A stretch of DNA of 22,287 nucleotides from NCBI GenBank assembly GCA_002788865.1, contig PFSC01000121.1, positions 288 to 22,574 on the forward strand, given 5' to 3'. This DNA comes from Candidatus Roizmanbacteria bacterium CG_4_9_14_0_2_um_filter_39_13 (lineage in GTDB: Bacteria > Patescibacteriota > Microgenomatia > UBA1406 > GWC2-37-13). The notes beneath the pieces are model-generated. The model worked only from the letters and a program-made list of their open reading frames with translations, had not been told where the DNA came from and did not search any database. Shown here one piece after another: positions 1 to 7,967 of this stretch. Position numbers and translations under genes: made by a program. Numbering within the stretch: the first letter of the stretch is position 1; every line of letters starts with the position of its first letter.

Positions 1-1119
1 GGTAATAATAATAGTAGAGGTGCTTCTTTGAACCCTTTGATGTTTGTAAAAAGAGCATCAGATATCCAGGAAGCTCCATATGTGTCTCAAAATAGTTTTG
101 CTGACTTTCCATTTGACGCAATGGTTCAAAAAAATATTCAAACTCGTGGATACGATAGACCTACAGCAATTCAAGATCAGGCAATGTCCTCAATATTAAA
201 CGGAAAGGATCTTGTTGGCATTGCAAATACCGGAACCGGAAAAACAGCTGCATTTTTGCTGCCACTTCTCACAAAAGTAGCCAAAGATCGCAATCAAAAA
301 GTACTTATCGTGACACCTACTCGAGAACTTGCAGTCCAAATTCGAGATGAATTTATCCTGTTTAGTCGAAGTATGGGAATCTTTTCAACACTGTGTATCG
401 GAGGAGCTTCAATAAATACTCAGGCAAGACAACTATCAAAACGACCCAACTTTGTCATCGGGACACCAGGGCGACTCATGGATTTGGAAAAACGTCGGAT
501 TCTGAATTTGACGCAATTTAATAATGTTGTTCTTGATGAAGTTGATCGAATGCTTGATATGGGATTCATTAATGATATTAAACACATTGTTTCATTTTTG
601 CCAAAAATCCGTCAGTCGCTCTTTTTCTCGGCAACACTGCCTGAGGCAACAAAGGCCGTCATGAGAACATTTCTGACCGACCCAGTCATGGTTTCAGTAA
701 AAACTGGTGAAACAGCACAAAATGTCGATCAAGATATCGTACAAACTCGTGGAAGAGATAAAATTGATGTTCTCCATGATCTTCTGATCAAACAGGAATT
801 TCAAAAAGTACTCGTATTTGGTCGAACTAAATATGGAGTAAATAAACTTGAAAAAAGCCTCCTACAACGAGGTTTCAAAGCCGCAGCAATCCATGGAAAC
901 AAGACCCAAGCCCAACGACAACGTTCACTCAATATGCTCAAAAACAACGAAGTACAGGTACTTCTTGCGACCGATGTGGCATCGCGTGGACTTGATATAG
1001 AAAATGTGACACACGTCATAAACTTCAATGCTCCAGAATCATACGAAGACTATGTCCATCGAATTGGACGGACTGGTCGCGCTGGAAAAAAAGGAGTGGC
1101 TTTGACATTTGTTGACTAA
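1..1119 (+). CDS. DEAD-box ATP-dependent RNA helicase (5' partial)
   Basis: ATP-dependent RNA helicase, superfamily 2, expected to remodel RNA in the cytoplasm. The frame is open from base 1 with no stop upstream of the first ATG, and the leading residues (GNNNSRGASLNPLMF) continue naturally into the protein, so the true start lies outside the window. Motifs in order: Q motif (RPTAIQDQA), motif I ANTGTGKT (nt 223-246), PTRELAVQ, TPGRLMD, motif II DEVD (nt 535-546) instead of DEAD, SAT in FFSATL, VLVFGRTK, TDVASRGLDI and motif VI HRIGRTGRAG. The protein ends only about ten residues after motif VI, so it has essentially no C-terminal extension. The N-terminal Arg/Gly/Asn-rich stretch is probably the end of a disordered RNA-binding tail. 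Family assignment is certain; the exact cellular substrate is not. Confidence 0.95.
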   Translation, partial: GNNNSRGASLNPLMFVKRASDIQEAPYVSQNSFADFPFDAMVQKNIQTRGYDRPTAIQDQAMSSILNGKDLVGIANTGTGKTAAFLLPLLTKVAKDRNQKVLIVTPTRELAVQIRDEFILFSRSMGIFSTLCIGGASINTQARQLSKRPNFVIGTPGRLMDLEKRRILNLTQFNNVVLDEVDRMLDMGFINDIKHIVSFLPKIRQSLFFSATLPEATKAVMRTFLTDPVMVSVKTGETAQNVDQDIVQTRGRDKIDVLHDLLIKQEFQKVLVFGRTKYGVNKLEKSLLQRGFKAAAIHGNKTQAQRQRSLNMLKNNEVQVLLATDVASRGLDIENVTHVINFNAPESYEDYVHRIGRTGRAGKKGVALTFVD

Positions 1120-1223
1120 AAACCTGACCATCAACAGCTTCATAATTCTATAAGCATAATTGTTACTAGAACCATACGCACCCTCTAAGCACGATCTGAC
1201 AAAAAGTAGCCCCGCAAAAACGC

Positions 1224-1253
1224 TTGACAAGCGACATGCTGTATATGTATCAT
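1224..1253 (+). promoter_or_regulatory. sigma70-type promoter of the brnTA-like operon
   Basis: TTGACA at 1224-1229, an 18-nt spacer and TATCAT at 1248-1253. The predicted transcription start, 7 nt after the -10 box, is the A of the ATG at 1260, so the toxin mRNA would be leaderless. The reading frame stays open upstream to a TTG inside the -35 box, which would mislead an automatic start call. Confidence 0.7.
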
Positions 1254-1259
1254 ATGTAC

Positions 1260-1553
1260 ATGCTTGACTTGAGAAAGGTACTTGGATTTGAGTGGGATGA
1301 GGGAAATATTGAAAAGAGTTATGAAAAACATGGAGTTTCAATGCGCGAATCAGAAGAACTATTCACTGATGAAGATGTATTGTTTATTGAAGATGTTAAA
1401 CATTCACAAGAAGAAAAACGATTTATTGCAATTGGAAAAATAGCAGAAGGAACGGTATTATTTTGTGCTTTTACGGTTCGAGGAAATACAATACGGATTA
1501 TATCGTCTCGAAAAGCAAATAAAAGAGAAAGGAGGCAGTATGAAAAAACTTAA
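1260..1553 (+). CDS. brnT: BrnT-family toxin
   Basis: Small RelE-like ribonuclease toxin of a type II toxin-antitoxin system, expected to cleave RNA and inhibit translation when not bound by its antitoxin. The 97-aa product shows the family pattern: GFEWDEGNIEKSYEKHGVS near the N-terminus, an E-x-R segment (EEKRFIAIG) in the middle, and the C-terminal IRIISSRKANKRERRQYE, close to the BrnT signature IRIISARKA-x3-ER. The ATG at 1260 is chosen because it gives the normal family length and sits exactly where the promoter places the transcription start; longer starts would lie inside the promoter. The end overlaps the antitoxin gene by 14 nt. The toxin-first order is typical of brnTA. Activity is inferred from family. 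Confidence 0.85.
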   Translation: MLDLRKVLGFEWDEGNIEKSYEKHGVSMRESEELFTDEDVLFIEDVKHSQEEKRFIAIGKIAEGTVLFCAFTVRGNTIRIISSRKANKRERRQYEKT

Positions 1554-1800
1554 AAAAATTCCTAAATTTAATAGTGAACAAGAAGAACGTGAGTTCTGGC
1601 AAAAGGCTGATTCCACTGAGTATGTGGATTATAGCTCAGCCACGAGAGTACGTTTCCCTAATCTTAAATTGACGGCAAAACCGATCACGATCCGTTTGCC
1701 CGAGGTACTTATAGAAAGGGTAAAGGTACGTGCACATCGTATGGATATCCCTTACCAAACATTGGTAAAACAACTCATATATGAGGGAATGGCCAAGTAA
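1540..1800 (+). CDS. brnA: BrnA/CopG-type ribbon-helix-helix antitoxin
   Basis: Antitoxin partner of the upstream BrnT. It is expected to bind and neutralise the toxin and to repress the shared promoter through a ribbon-helix-helix domain. The 86-aa protein begins with a basic stretch (MKKLKKIPKF), followed by the toxin-contacting region EEREFWQKADSTEYVDY, then a CopG-like C-terminal half (ITIRLPEVLIERVKVRAH, then YQTLVKQLIYEGMAK). The start at 1540 is fixed by a strong Shine-Dalgarno AGGAGG at 1530-1535; an upstream in-frame start at 1465 would overlap the toxin too deeply. It is one of the few genes here with a clear Shine-Dalgarno, as expected for an internal operon gene in a genome using leaderless first genes. 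Confidence 0.85.
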   Translation: MKKLKKIPKFNSEQEEREFWQKADSTEYVDYSSATRVRFPNLKLTAKPITIRLPEVLIERVKVRAHRMDIPYQTLVKQLIYEGMAK

Positions 1801-1834
1801 AGCAAACCTATACACACCACGTACACACAATCCC

Positions 1835-1863
1835 TTGACAAAATATAGCCTATAGTTTATATT
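1835..1863 (+). promoter_or_regulatory. Promoter of the surface-protein operon
   Basis: TTGACA at 1835-1840, a 17-nt spacer and TATATT at 1858-1863. The predicted transcription start is near 1870, only about 5 nt before the ATG at 1875. No Shine-Dalgarno fits in that space. Confidence 0.75.
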
Positions 1864-1874
1864 TGAACGTATAT

Positions 1875-3275
1875 ATGTCACCTGATACTGCTCCTGGACA
1901 AACTATACCACCATCAAATTCAGAATTGCCAGTGCCTCAAGCGGGTACTTGCGATTGGTTCAAAGAGAAAATAAACGAACGGATTCCTAATAAAAAAGAA
2001 TTTGCGGCAAGTGTTGTGGGGTTGGGATTAACTGCTTTTGCTGTATTTCATCCAATTATTGCTCATGCAGAAATTATTTCAGACACCTCAGGCGCACCAA
2101 CTGAGCCAGAACAATTGCTTGGACCGAAAACGCCTACCCCAACAAATACTCCTAGACCTCTTAGGCCGACGTTTACTCCAACCTCTCGCCCCACTCCAGA
2201 AACAACGCCGACACCCACACCCATAGAAGTAGAGATTCCAATATTTGGAACTGACATTGGAAAGCCATCTGAGAATGCTCAGGCATTCATTTTGAATGCT
2301 GATACACGATTTAGAACTGTACCAAATACTCAAGGGAACGAACCAATTGTACAAAAACAAAATGGTACCTATATTGAAACTGGTCACACCAGACAAATGT
2401 CTGATGGAACTTGGAAAGAAGTGTTTGTAGGAGATCAAATACTGTTTGTTCGCACAGACGTAGTCAATTCTAAATTAACTACACTTAGCGCTCTAGACCG
2501 TTTAAAATATGCTCGGTTTGCAGATACTCCTCCAATCACTACAACTTTGACACCTTTAGATGATCTGACCAAAGGAGCACTTGCACAAGGTGGAGAATCT
2601 GAAGAAGTAGGAGCTGCAAACATACTTATAAATAATTTCTGGGGAGGAGAAGACGTTGCTTCTACGGCACAAACTGCCCCATACAACGGCTTAAGACAAA
2701 CTCTTGCTATGGCGGCCCTTTCACCAATGGGCTTTGCTGAAACGGGAGGAATTGCCACATACTCATATATAGACCATGAAGGCAATCCTGTAGTAATTGA
2801 CCCCAACATTAATAATGGCGGCTTTATAAAACTGACGACTAACAAAGATGAATTTAAAAATACGCAAGCAGATTCAATTTCTCTTCAAGATTGGAATGCG
2901 CTTGTAGCTGAATTAGGCTTGCAACAAGCTCGTGAAGTTGCAAAACAAATGAATGGAATTAATTTCAGAATTTTTGAAACCATTGTCAATGGAAAAAAAG
3001 TGATTTCTAGTCCTGACGGCTATCAAGCAGTAGATTTTTATCTACAATTAACGAGCGAAAAAAATTTTGATGATGGAAAGCCAGAACCTGTAGTTGCACC
3101 AACCAGCACACCAATACCAACCGTCGCCATTCCAACAAGGACTCCAGTCGCCCCACCGACCCCAGTTCCTTCACCTGCCACCGCTGTACCCCCAGCACAA
3201 CCAGTTGAATCCCAGCCAGTCCCAGGGGAGGGGGGGGGGAGGTGCAAAATTTCATTGTACCCAAAAGAAATGTAA
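1875..3275 (+). CDS. Exported Pro/Thr-linker surface protein, N-terminal part
   Basis: Protein of unknown function, not recognised as a named family. The 466-aa product has a basic cytoplasmic N-terminus (to about residue 42), a hydrophobic segment (VVGLGLTAFAVFHPIIA, about 43-65) ending in AHAE like a signal-peptidase site, a first Thr/Pro linker (about 86-119), a globular domain (about 120-400) and a second Pro/Thr linker (about 404-452). It then runs through a G10 tract (3230-3239) and terminates 12 codons later in a frame that looks random (RCKISLYPKEM). The downstream frame from 3242 continues the protein naturally, so this gene and the next entry are very likely one 705-aa gene split by a frameshift. 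The start at 1875 follows from the promoter; the longer TTG start at 1863 overlaps the -10 box. Confidence 0.75.
   Translation: MSPDTAPGQTIPPSNSELPVPQAGTCDWFKEKINERIPNKKEFAASVVGLGLTAFAVFHPIIAHAEIISDTSGAPTEPEQLLGPKTPTPTNTPRPLRPTFTPTSRPTPETTPTPTPIEVEIPIFGTDIGKPSENAQAFILNADTRFRTVPNTQGNEPIVQKQNGTYIETGHTRQMSDGTWKEVFVGDQILFVRTDVVNSKLTTLSALDRLKYARFADTPPITTTLTPLDDLTKGALAQGGESEEVGAANILINNFWGGEDVASTAQTAPYNGLRQTLAMAALSPMGFAETGGIATYSYIDHEGNPVVIDPNINNGGFIKLTTNKDEFKNTQADSISLQDWNALVAELGLQQAREVAKQMNGINFRIFETIVNGKKVISSPDGYQAVDFYLQLTSEKNFDDGKPEPVVAPTSTPIPTVAIPTRTPVAPPTPVPSPATAVPPAQPVESQPVPGEGGGRCKISLYPKEM
3230..3239 (+). repeat. G10 homopolymer at a frame switch
   Basis: Ten consecutive G residues, preceded by GGGGA and followed by AGGTG, lie at the end of a Pro-rich linker. 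The frame read into the tract stops at 3275, while the frame displaced by -1 (one extra G, or two fewer) is open to 3991. It could be a phase-variation tract, a slippery site or a sequencing error. Confidence 0.9.
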
Positions 3276-3991
3276 ATGGTGAATTACGTGATTGGAATAT
3301 CCGGGATGAAGTTCAAGGTCGCGCTTTAAAAATGCGCATTCTCCAAGATCCTTTGCCTCAATCTGACGTGCAAGAAACTACTACTGCTCTAGTTAACTTA
3401 CCATCTGATATTAATTTCGACACGACTCAGGGAGATCAAAGATCAACAGAAAATAGCCCTATTTTGGATGCGATTATGAATTCTTCCGACCTTGGATTAG
3501 CAAATCCCAATAGTACTGGCGCAGAAGCATTTGAAAATGCATTGCTTTGGATACTTTCTGCTCACTTGCATCAAACTCCTGATACATTAATCCAATCAAT
3601 TAAATCAGGTCAAATTTCGAATGTAAAAGTTGGGGATAAAGTTTGGGACTTTAGCGCAGGTGTAAACTTAATGCTTTATGAAGTAGTACAGTCCAGCGAC
3701 AAAATTAAAACAACAAACGCAGGCGGATTGGGTTGGGGTTATAATATTGATTCTGGTGGTGTTTTGAATATAACACCAATGGTACTAAGTATTACAAAAG
3801 ATCCTGCATTAAACGATCCTGTTAGAACGTCTAAAACTGTACAGTCACTACAGGAACTTGCCATTGATTTGGGCTTACCTCAAACAAAAGTAGATCAGTA
3901 TAGTTTAATTCCAGAGTTATATAAAATATTAATGAGAACGGGTGTTCGAGATGGCAAGCCTTTTACACGTCCCTTTATCCGCTCAAACTAA
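3242..3991 (+). CDS. C-terminal part of the surface protein, displaced by -1
   Basis: Continuation of the preceding gene in the -1 frame; function unknown. Read through the G tract it gives GGGEVQNFIVPKRN and a further 240 or so residues of normal globular composition. It has no credible independent start: the GTG at 3242 directly abuts the G-rich stretch with no spacing, no promoter is evident, and there is no signal peptide. A segment near its end (SLQELAIDLGLPQTKV) resembles one near the end of the first half (SLQDWNALVAELGLQQ), suggesting that the two globular parts may be duplicated modules, although the similarity is short. If joined, the protein is 705 aa: anchor, linker, domain, linker, domain. 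Confidence 0.75.
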   Translation: MQNFIVPKRNVNGELRDWNIRDEVQGRALKMRILQDPLPQSDVQETTTALVNLPSDINFDTTQGDQRSTENSPILDAIMNSSDLGLANPNSTGAEAFENALLWILSAHLHQTPDTLIQSIKSGQISNVKVGDKVWDFSAGVNLMLYEVVQSSDKIKTTNAGGLGWGYNIDSGGVLNITPMVLSITKDPALNDPVRTSKTVQSLQELAIDLGLPQTKVDQYSLIPELYKILMRTGVRDGKPFTRPFIRSN

Positions 3992-4022
3992 AAGAAGTAT
4001 TTTAATTTCCTGCTTTAAACTG

Positions 4023-4028
4023 TATTAT
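4023..4028 (+). promoter_or_regulatory. -10 box upstream of the gene at 4036
   Basis: TATTAT at 4023-4028 followed by 7 nt and then ATG. This predicts a transcript starting one base before the start codon. The -35 region (TTTTAA at 4000-4005) is poor. Confidence 0.45.
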
Positions 4029-4035
4029 GTAAAGT

Positions 4036-4620
4036 ATGTCTAGATCCCAAAAAATATTATTATTGGTAGTGCTGGTATTATTTTCCATAGTTTCTTTACT
4101 CCTGTATACATATCTAAATGAAAGAAATCATAACATTGAAAATAGAAGTAGTCGAATACCTACTCCCCTCCAATCTACTATAAAATCATTTCCTTTGTTT
4201 CCAAGTTCCAATATTGAGCTTAAAAACGAAACAAATTATGAAGTAAGCGTGGATTTATCGTTAGTAAAATCTCTATTTCTTGAAAATGCTCCTGATTTTG
4301 CCGTGATGACATTCCCAAAAATTATTATTCATATTCTTGATAATCCTTCCGATCAAAGAATAAATTATCGAATTCAAAATGGAAGCAATGGCTATTATAT
4401 GGGATATGGCTCAGAAATTATAACTGATGATTCGCTGATTTTATATGTTTATGCGGATGATGAAAATGTTGATAAATTTACAAGCAGATTAAACTATGCT
4501 CTTGTTTCTTCAATCTTTTTAGTTAGATTTCCTTACAAGTCCGTATCTGATTTAGAATCAACTATTTCTGATTATTACCAACATAATTTTAAAAATAAAA
4601 GCATGTTTACTTTAAGATGA
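4036..4620 (+). CDS. Membrane-anchored extracytoplasmic protein, unknown
   Basis: Not recognised. The 194-aa protein starts with MSRSQK followed by a strongly hydrophobic segment (ILLLVVLVLFSIVSLLLYTYL, about residues 7-27), a single N-terminal anchor with the rest outside. The remainder is polar, Asn/Ser-rich and mixed alpha/beta, with no Cys pairs or catalytic motif that I can name. It lies 44 nt downstream of the split surface protein and 7 nt upstream of the large Cys-rich surface protein, so it probably belongs to the same surface-expression unit. There is no Shine-Dalgarno; a -10 box placed for a near-leaderless transcript precedes it. Confidence 0.75.
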   Translation: MSRSQKILLLVVLVLFSIVSLLLYTYLNERNHNIENRSSRIPTPLQSTIKSFPLFPSSNIELKNETNYEVSVDLSLVKSLFLENAPDFAVMTFPKIIIHILDNPSDQRINYRIQNGSNGYYMGYGSEIITDDSLILYVYADDENVDKFTSRLNYALVSSIFLVRFPYKSVSDLESTISDYYQHNFKNKSMFTLR

Positions 4621-4627
4621 ATTACCT

Positions 4628-7522
4628 ATGAAATTTTTTTTGCTTTCTTTATTTTTGTTTCTTTTGGTGCCTCAGGTAGATGCTGCTAGTTACTGTGGGG
4701 GATCAGCTGGCAAATGTTGTGACACTATAGACTACATATACAAGTGCTCCGATGGAAGTACCTGCGACTCTTCTGATTTTGGCGCGTGTAATTTCAACCC
4801 TTCAGACTGTACAAAATCTGGAGACATAAGTTGTAATGGTGAAGGTGGACCAGCTAGTTGTTTGTTAGTAGCTGGCCCAAGTTGTTCTGCCACATGTGCA
4901 GCTCCAGGTCAAAGCGCAACAAATCCAGGTGGATGCAGTCTCGCCACTACAGTGCCAGCCCTTCCCACCAACACCCCCCGCCCTGGACAGCCGACAAATA
5001 CACCCACTCCCCCCGGAGTGCCCACCAACACTCCCGTTCCACCTGCTAGTTGTAGTGGGCGGTGTGATTTCTCAAAGCCATATGAAGGTTGCAGCTCGAT
5101 TCCTGGAACCTGTGATAATGGAAAAACATGCTGGAGTTGCAAAACATCTCCCCCTGCTGCGTGTCCCTATCAGTTCTGTGATCCGAGCGTCCTAGGGGGA
5201 TGCTGTTTAGGGAATACTGCGGGCGGGTGTGCAACAGTAGGAAGATATCATTGCAGCGAAGACGGACATTGTGGACAAAATGATGGCGCTCCAGACGCTG
5301 ATTGTCATGCTTCACGAGTTACTGTTGATGGATCAATCCCAAAGGGATCTGGTGTATGGCAAGCGAGCTGTTGTGGTGGGTATATTCCCATAGCCACCCC
5401 AACCCCCACCCCTACCCCAATTCCCCTTGGACCTCCAAGTAATCTGCAAAAATCTTGTAACGCAACGGGGGACAAAATGACACTGACGTGGACAGCCGGG
5501 GCATATGCGGATTACTATTCTTTACGCAAAGACAATAAGGCGGATGGCTTCTCTTGTTCTAATGCGGGCGATTCGTGCGTAGATACAGCAAGTGCGGTCA
5601 CAACATACGGCATGACTGTTATACCGGGAGCAACGTATGATTTCTGGATACATTCAAGAAGCAACAGCGGTGCTTGGGTACCTTCACCCGGTGGAGTACA
5701 TCTCGATGGAGTAAGTTGTTCCGCTCCCCCTGGCCCCACCGGATTAACCAAGTCCTGTAGCACCTCAACAAGTGAAGCCACGTTCTCATGGACTGGGGTA
5801 CCTGGGATATCAAGCTATATTCTTCGTATTGACAAAAATGATGGGCTCATTCCTGAATGGGATCCAACAGCAAGACCAACTACTGATCAATGGATTTGCG
5901 TAAATGGAACATCCTCAACAAGACCAATCGTCCAAGGAGCAAACTATCTTGGGTGGAGTGTCCAGTCATCAAATGCTGGATGTTCTGCTCGTTATGGAAT
6001 AACGACCGCTGCTGGATTCACCTGTCCAGACACATTTCCTCCTCCTGTTCCCACGAGCACTCTTAGCTGTAATTATTCCTATACAAGTGGCAGTAAAAAA
6101 TACTACACCATTACCTACGCATGGAATGCCGTCACGGATGTCGGAACTGCGGGAATGCATATATACCCATATTGGTCCCAAGCCTCCAGGTATGCAAATT
6201 ACAGCGATGTTCTTATTGGATGGAACAACAATTGGGGACCTGCATTGACAAGAACTAGTATCGCATATCCTGAAACTGACCCAGTATATGTGCATGTCCG
6301 ATCTCGAGATGCCCTTGACAATCAATCTGGATGGAGCACAACCCAATCAATAATTCTCAATGATGCAAATTGTGGAGGCCCTTCTCCAACCCCCACTCCT
6401 ACTCCAACACCAACTCCTACACCCACTGTTCCCCAAAATACAATCTGCAACGTGCAGAGTATCTCCTGTCCGGCAGAGATTGATGTCAACACAAATTTTT
6501 CTGTATCTTTTCAATTCTATGGAACTGGCCCAGACAGTTATAAATATGAGTCACGTTCGCTATATCAAGGAACTTCTCAATTGGGATGTAATACCTCAGA
6601 CGAAACTGCATTCGCTTGGCACAACGACTCGTTTGGCGTCTTTTCTCCAAGTGTGGCAGGAACGTACACATATCAGGCACGATGCTATGGGACAAGCTCA
6701 TCTGGAGGTGCTTGTGGGTCTGCAGATGACTCACAAAGCTGTACGGTCAATGTCATTCAACTATCATGGTTCAAACTAAAAGACGCATCATTTCATAAGC
6801 GTGGAGTATTTTACAACTCAATTTCCAACCCCGCAGGCGCATTCGATTCAGATGATACGACCGAATCCTATTTCATCATTGGCAATGCAGGGCTTGTCTC
6901 ATCAGATACTGTTATCAATCTACTTCCTGGGACCGTATCTCAATCAAATTTGAAAAAAAATTCATATATTCGAGCTTCGTCTCAACTGAGCGACGTAGCC
7001 TCATTTGTAGAATATGCAAAACTTCGAAAAAAAATAAAAATTATTACCAATCTGAGTGAGCTCGAATCCGATACGATCAATATTCTGCATGGAGATATCA
7101 CCATTAGTAGTGTGAGTGATGTCAATGCAAGCATTCAGAATGCTGTCATTATTGCAGAAGGCAATATCAATCTCAACAACTTCCCTGGGAACGGAGATAC
7201 ATTCAACCCAAGTGCCAAATCTATTGCCCTTATGGCAACAGGGAGTATCAATATCCATTCAGATTTTAAGGAAATAAATGGGGTCTTTATCGCCCCTTCT
7301 ATCGATTTTGCATCAGATGTTGCGTCAGGGGGTACTGTTGAGACACCATTAAAGATCAATGGAAATATTATTGCAACTCGCAATGCGGCTGAAATCAAGC
7401 GATCACGTGCAGTAGTCGACCGCAATAAGCCTTCAATCTTTATCGTCTTCAAACCAAAAATGTATATAGACCTTCTGATTCACTTGTCACAAATAATTCA
7501 AGAAGGAAGATTAATTCAATAA
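4628..7522 (+). CDS. Large secreted Cys-rich, FN3-like mosaic surface protein
   Basis: A 964-aa exported protein, probably structural or adhesive at the cell surface; no enzymatic motif seen. Signal peptide: MKFFLLSLFLFLLVPQVDA, cleaved after DA (about residue 19). Then a Cys-rich module (about 20-98), a Thr/Pro/Asn linker built on PTNTP repeats (about 110-138), a second Cys-rich module (about 139-250), and a TPTPTPTP linker near residue 256. Three fibronectin-III-like modules follow (about 270-580), each beginning near a PP..L/S..C signature and separated by Pro-rich joints. A longer TP repeat comes near residue 585, then an Ig-like Cys module. From about 713 there is a C-terminal domain rich in INILHGDITI / AVIIAEGNINL-type strands, which looks like a right-handed beta-helix. 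The tail FKPKMYIDLLIHLS may be a conserved terminal motif. It starts 7 nt after the previous stop with no Shine-Dalgarno. Confidence 0.85.
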   Translation: MKFFLLSLFLFLLVPQVDAASYCGGSAGKCCDTIDYIYKCSDGSTCDSSDFGACNFNPSDCTKSGDISCNGEGGPASCLLVAGPSCSATCAAPGQSATNPGGCSLATTVPALPTNTPRPGQPTNTPTPPGVPTNTPVPPASCSGRCDFSKPYEGCSSIPGTCDNGKTCWSCKTSPPAACPYQFCDPSVLGGCCLGNTAGGCATVGRYHCSEDGHCGQNDGAPDADCHASRVTVDGSIPKGSGVWQASCCGGYIPIATPTPTPTPIPLGPPSNLQKSCNATGDKMTLTWTAGAYADYYSLRKDNKADGFSCSNAGDSCVDTASAVTTYGMTVIPGATYDFWIHSRSNSGAWVPSPGGVHLDGVSCSAPPGPTGLTKSCSTSTSEATFSWTGVPGISSYILRIDKNDGLIPEWDPTARPTTDQWICVNGTSSTRPIVQGANYLGWSVQSSNAGCSARYGITTAAGFTCPDTFPPPVPTSTLSCNYSYTSGSKKYYTITYAWNAVTDVGTAGMHIYPYWSQASRYANYSDVLIGWNNNWGPALTRTSIAYPETDPVYVHVRSRDALDNQSGWSTTQSIILNDANCGGPSPTPTPTPTPTPTPTVPQNTICNVQSISCPAEIDVNTNFSVSFQFYGTGPDSYKYESRSLYQGTSQLGCNTSDETAFAWHNDSFGVFSPSVAGTYTYQARCYGTSSSGGACGSADDSQSCTVNVIQLSWFKLKDASFHKRGVFYNSISNPAGAFDSDDTTESYFIIGNAGLVSSDTVINLLPGTVSQSNLKKNSYIRASSQLSDVASFVEYAKLRKKIKIITNLSELESDTINILHGDITISSVSDVNASIQNAVIIAEGNINLNNFPGNGDTFNPSAKSIALMATGSINIHSDFKEINGVFIAPSIDFASDVASGGTVETPLKINGNIIATRNAAEIKRSRAVVDRNKPSIFIVFKPKMYIDLLIHLSQIIQEGRLIQ

Positions 7523-7523
7523 T

Positions 7524-7967
7524 ATGCACAAAAAAATAGTAAAAATTATACAATCAGGATATGGTAAAAATATGAAATTAGATAAAATTCTCACAATCAT
7601 TTTCGGCGTGATGATCATTGTTGTTGTCTCTCTTCTTTTTGTACTATTAAAAAGTCGCTCAAATATCCCATCTCCATCTCTTGCCCCAGATGTGCAAAAT
7701 TACACTCAAGCTCCAGAAAAAGACAAACCATTTGAAGTACCATTTGATTATGTTGTAACTAAAATAACCACAAGTCAAATTTTTCTTGAGGGAAAAAATG
7801 GAGAGATATCAGTTCCTCAAGACCCTGACAAAGTCACCGTATTCTTTCAAGAAGGCGATCAAACAATCCCAGCATCACTCACAGATGCTCAGATTGGTCT
7901 GGAGGCAAACCTCACAATAAATCCTGGTGTTTCTGCAGAGCTTTATCTTATTCCAAACAAGAAATAA
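7524..7967 (+). CDS. Small membrane-anchored protein downstream of the mosaic protein
   Basis: Not recognised. A 147-aa protein (or 131 aa from the alternative ATG at 7572) with one membrane segment (ILTIIFGVMIIVVVSLLFVLL), a Pro/Ser spacer and an extracytoplasmic beta-rich domain (FDYVVTKITTSQIFLEGKNG, then a segment containing TVFFQEGDQTI). The first ATG is separated by one base from the stop of the 964-aa gene, consistent with translational coupling. The second ATG (MKLDK) has TATGGT at 7560-7565 exactly 6 nt upstream, the same spacing as the leaderless promoters elsewhere here, and leaves a shorter cytoplasmic tail. Either start is possible. The stop codon is also the first three bases of the 7965 repeat. 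Confidence 0.75.
   Translation: MHKKIVKIIQSGYGKNMKLDKILTIIFGVMIIVVVSLLFVLLKSRSNIPSPSLAPDVQNYTQAPEKDKPFEVPFDYVVTKITTSQIFLEGKNGEISVPQDPDKVTVFFQEGDQTIPASLTDAQIGLEANLTINPGVSAELYLIPNKK

Noticed and set aside
2063..2438. Minus-strand ORFs opposite the first Thr/Pro linker (VGVGVGVVSGVG-type peptides)
   Set aside because: They are complements of the repetitive ACC/CCA linker codons of the plus-strand surface gene and have no start signals.
2435..2845. 136-aa minus-strand ORF
   Set aside because: It lies wholly inside the surface-protein gene, opposite strand, with no promoter or ribosome site and no recognisable motif.
4618..4620. UGA recoding as glycine, as in some CPR lineages
   Set aside because: TGA ends several well-formed genes (4618-4620, 8586-8588 and the HAD hydrolase), and conserved genes contain no in-frame TGA.
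6382..6430. TP-repeat stretch as a possible tandem repeat array or CRISPR
   Set aside because: Short degenerate codon repeat encoding a Thr/Pro linker, without spacers. No CRISPR array is present in the window.
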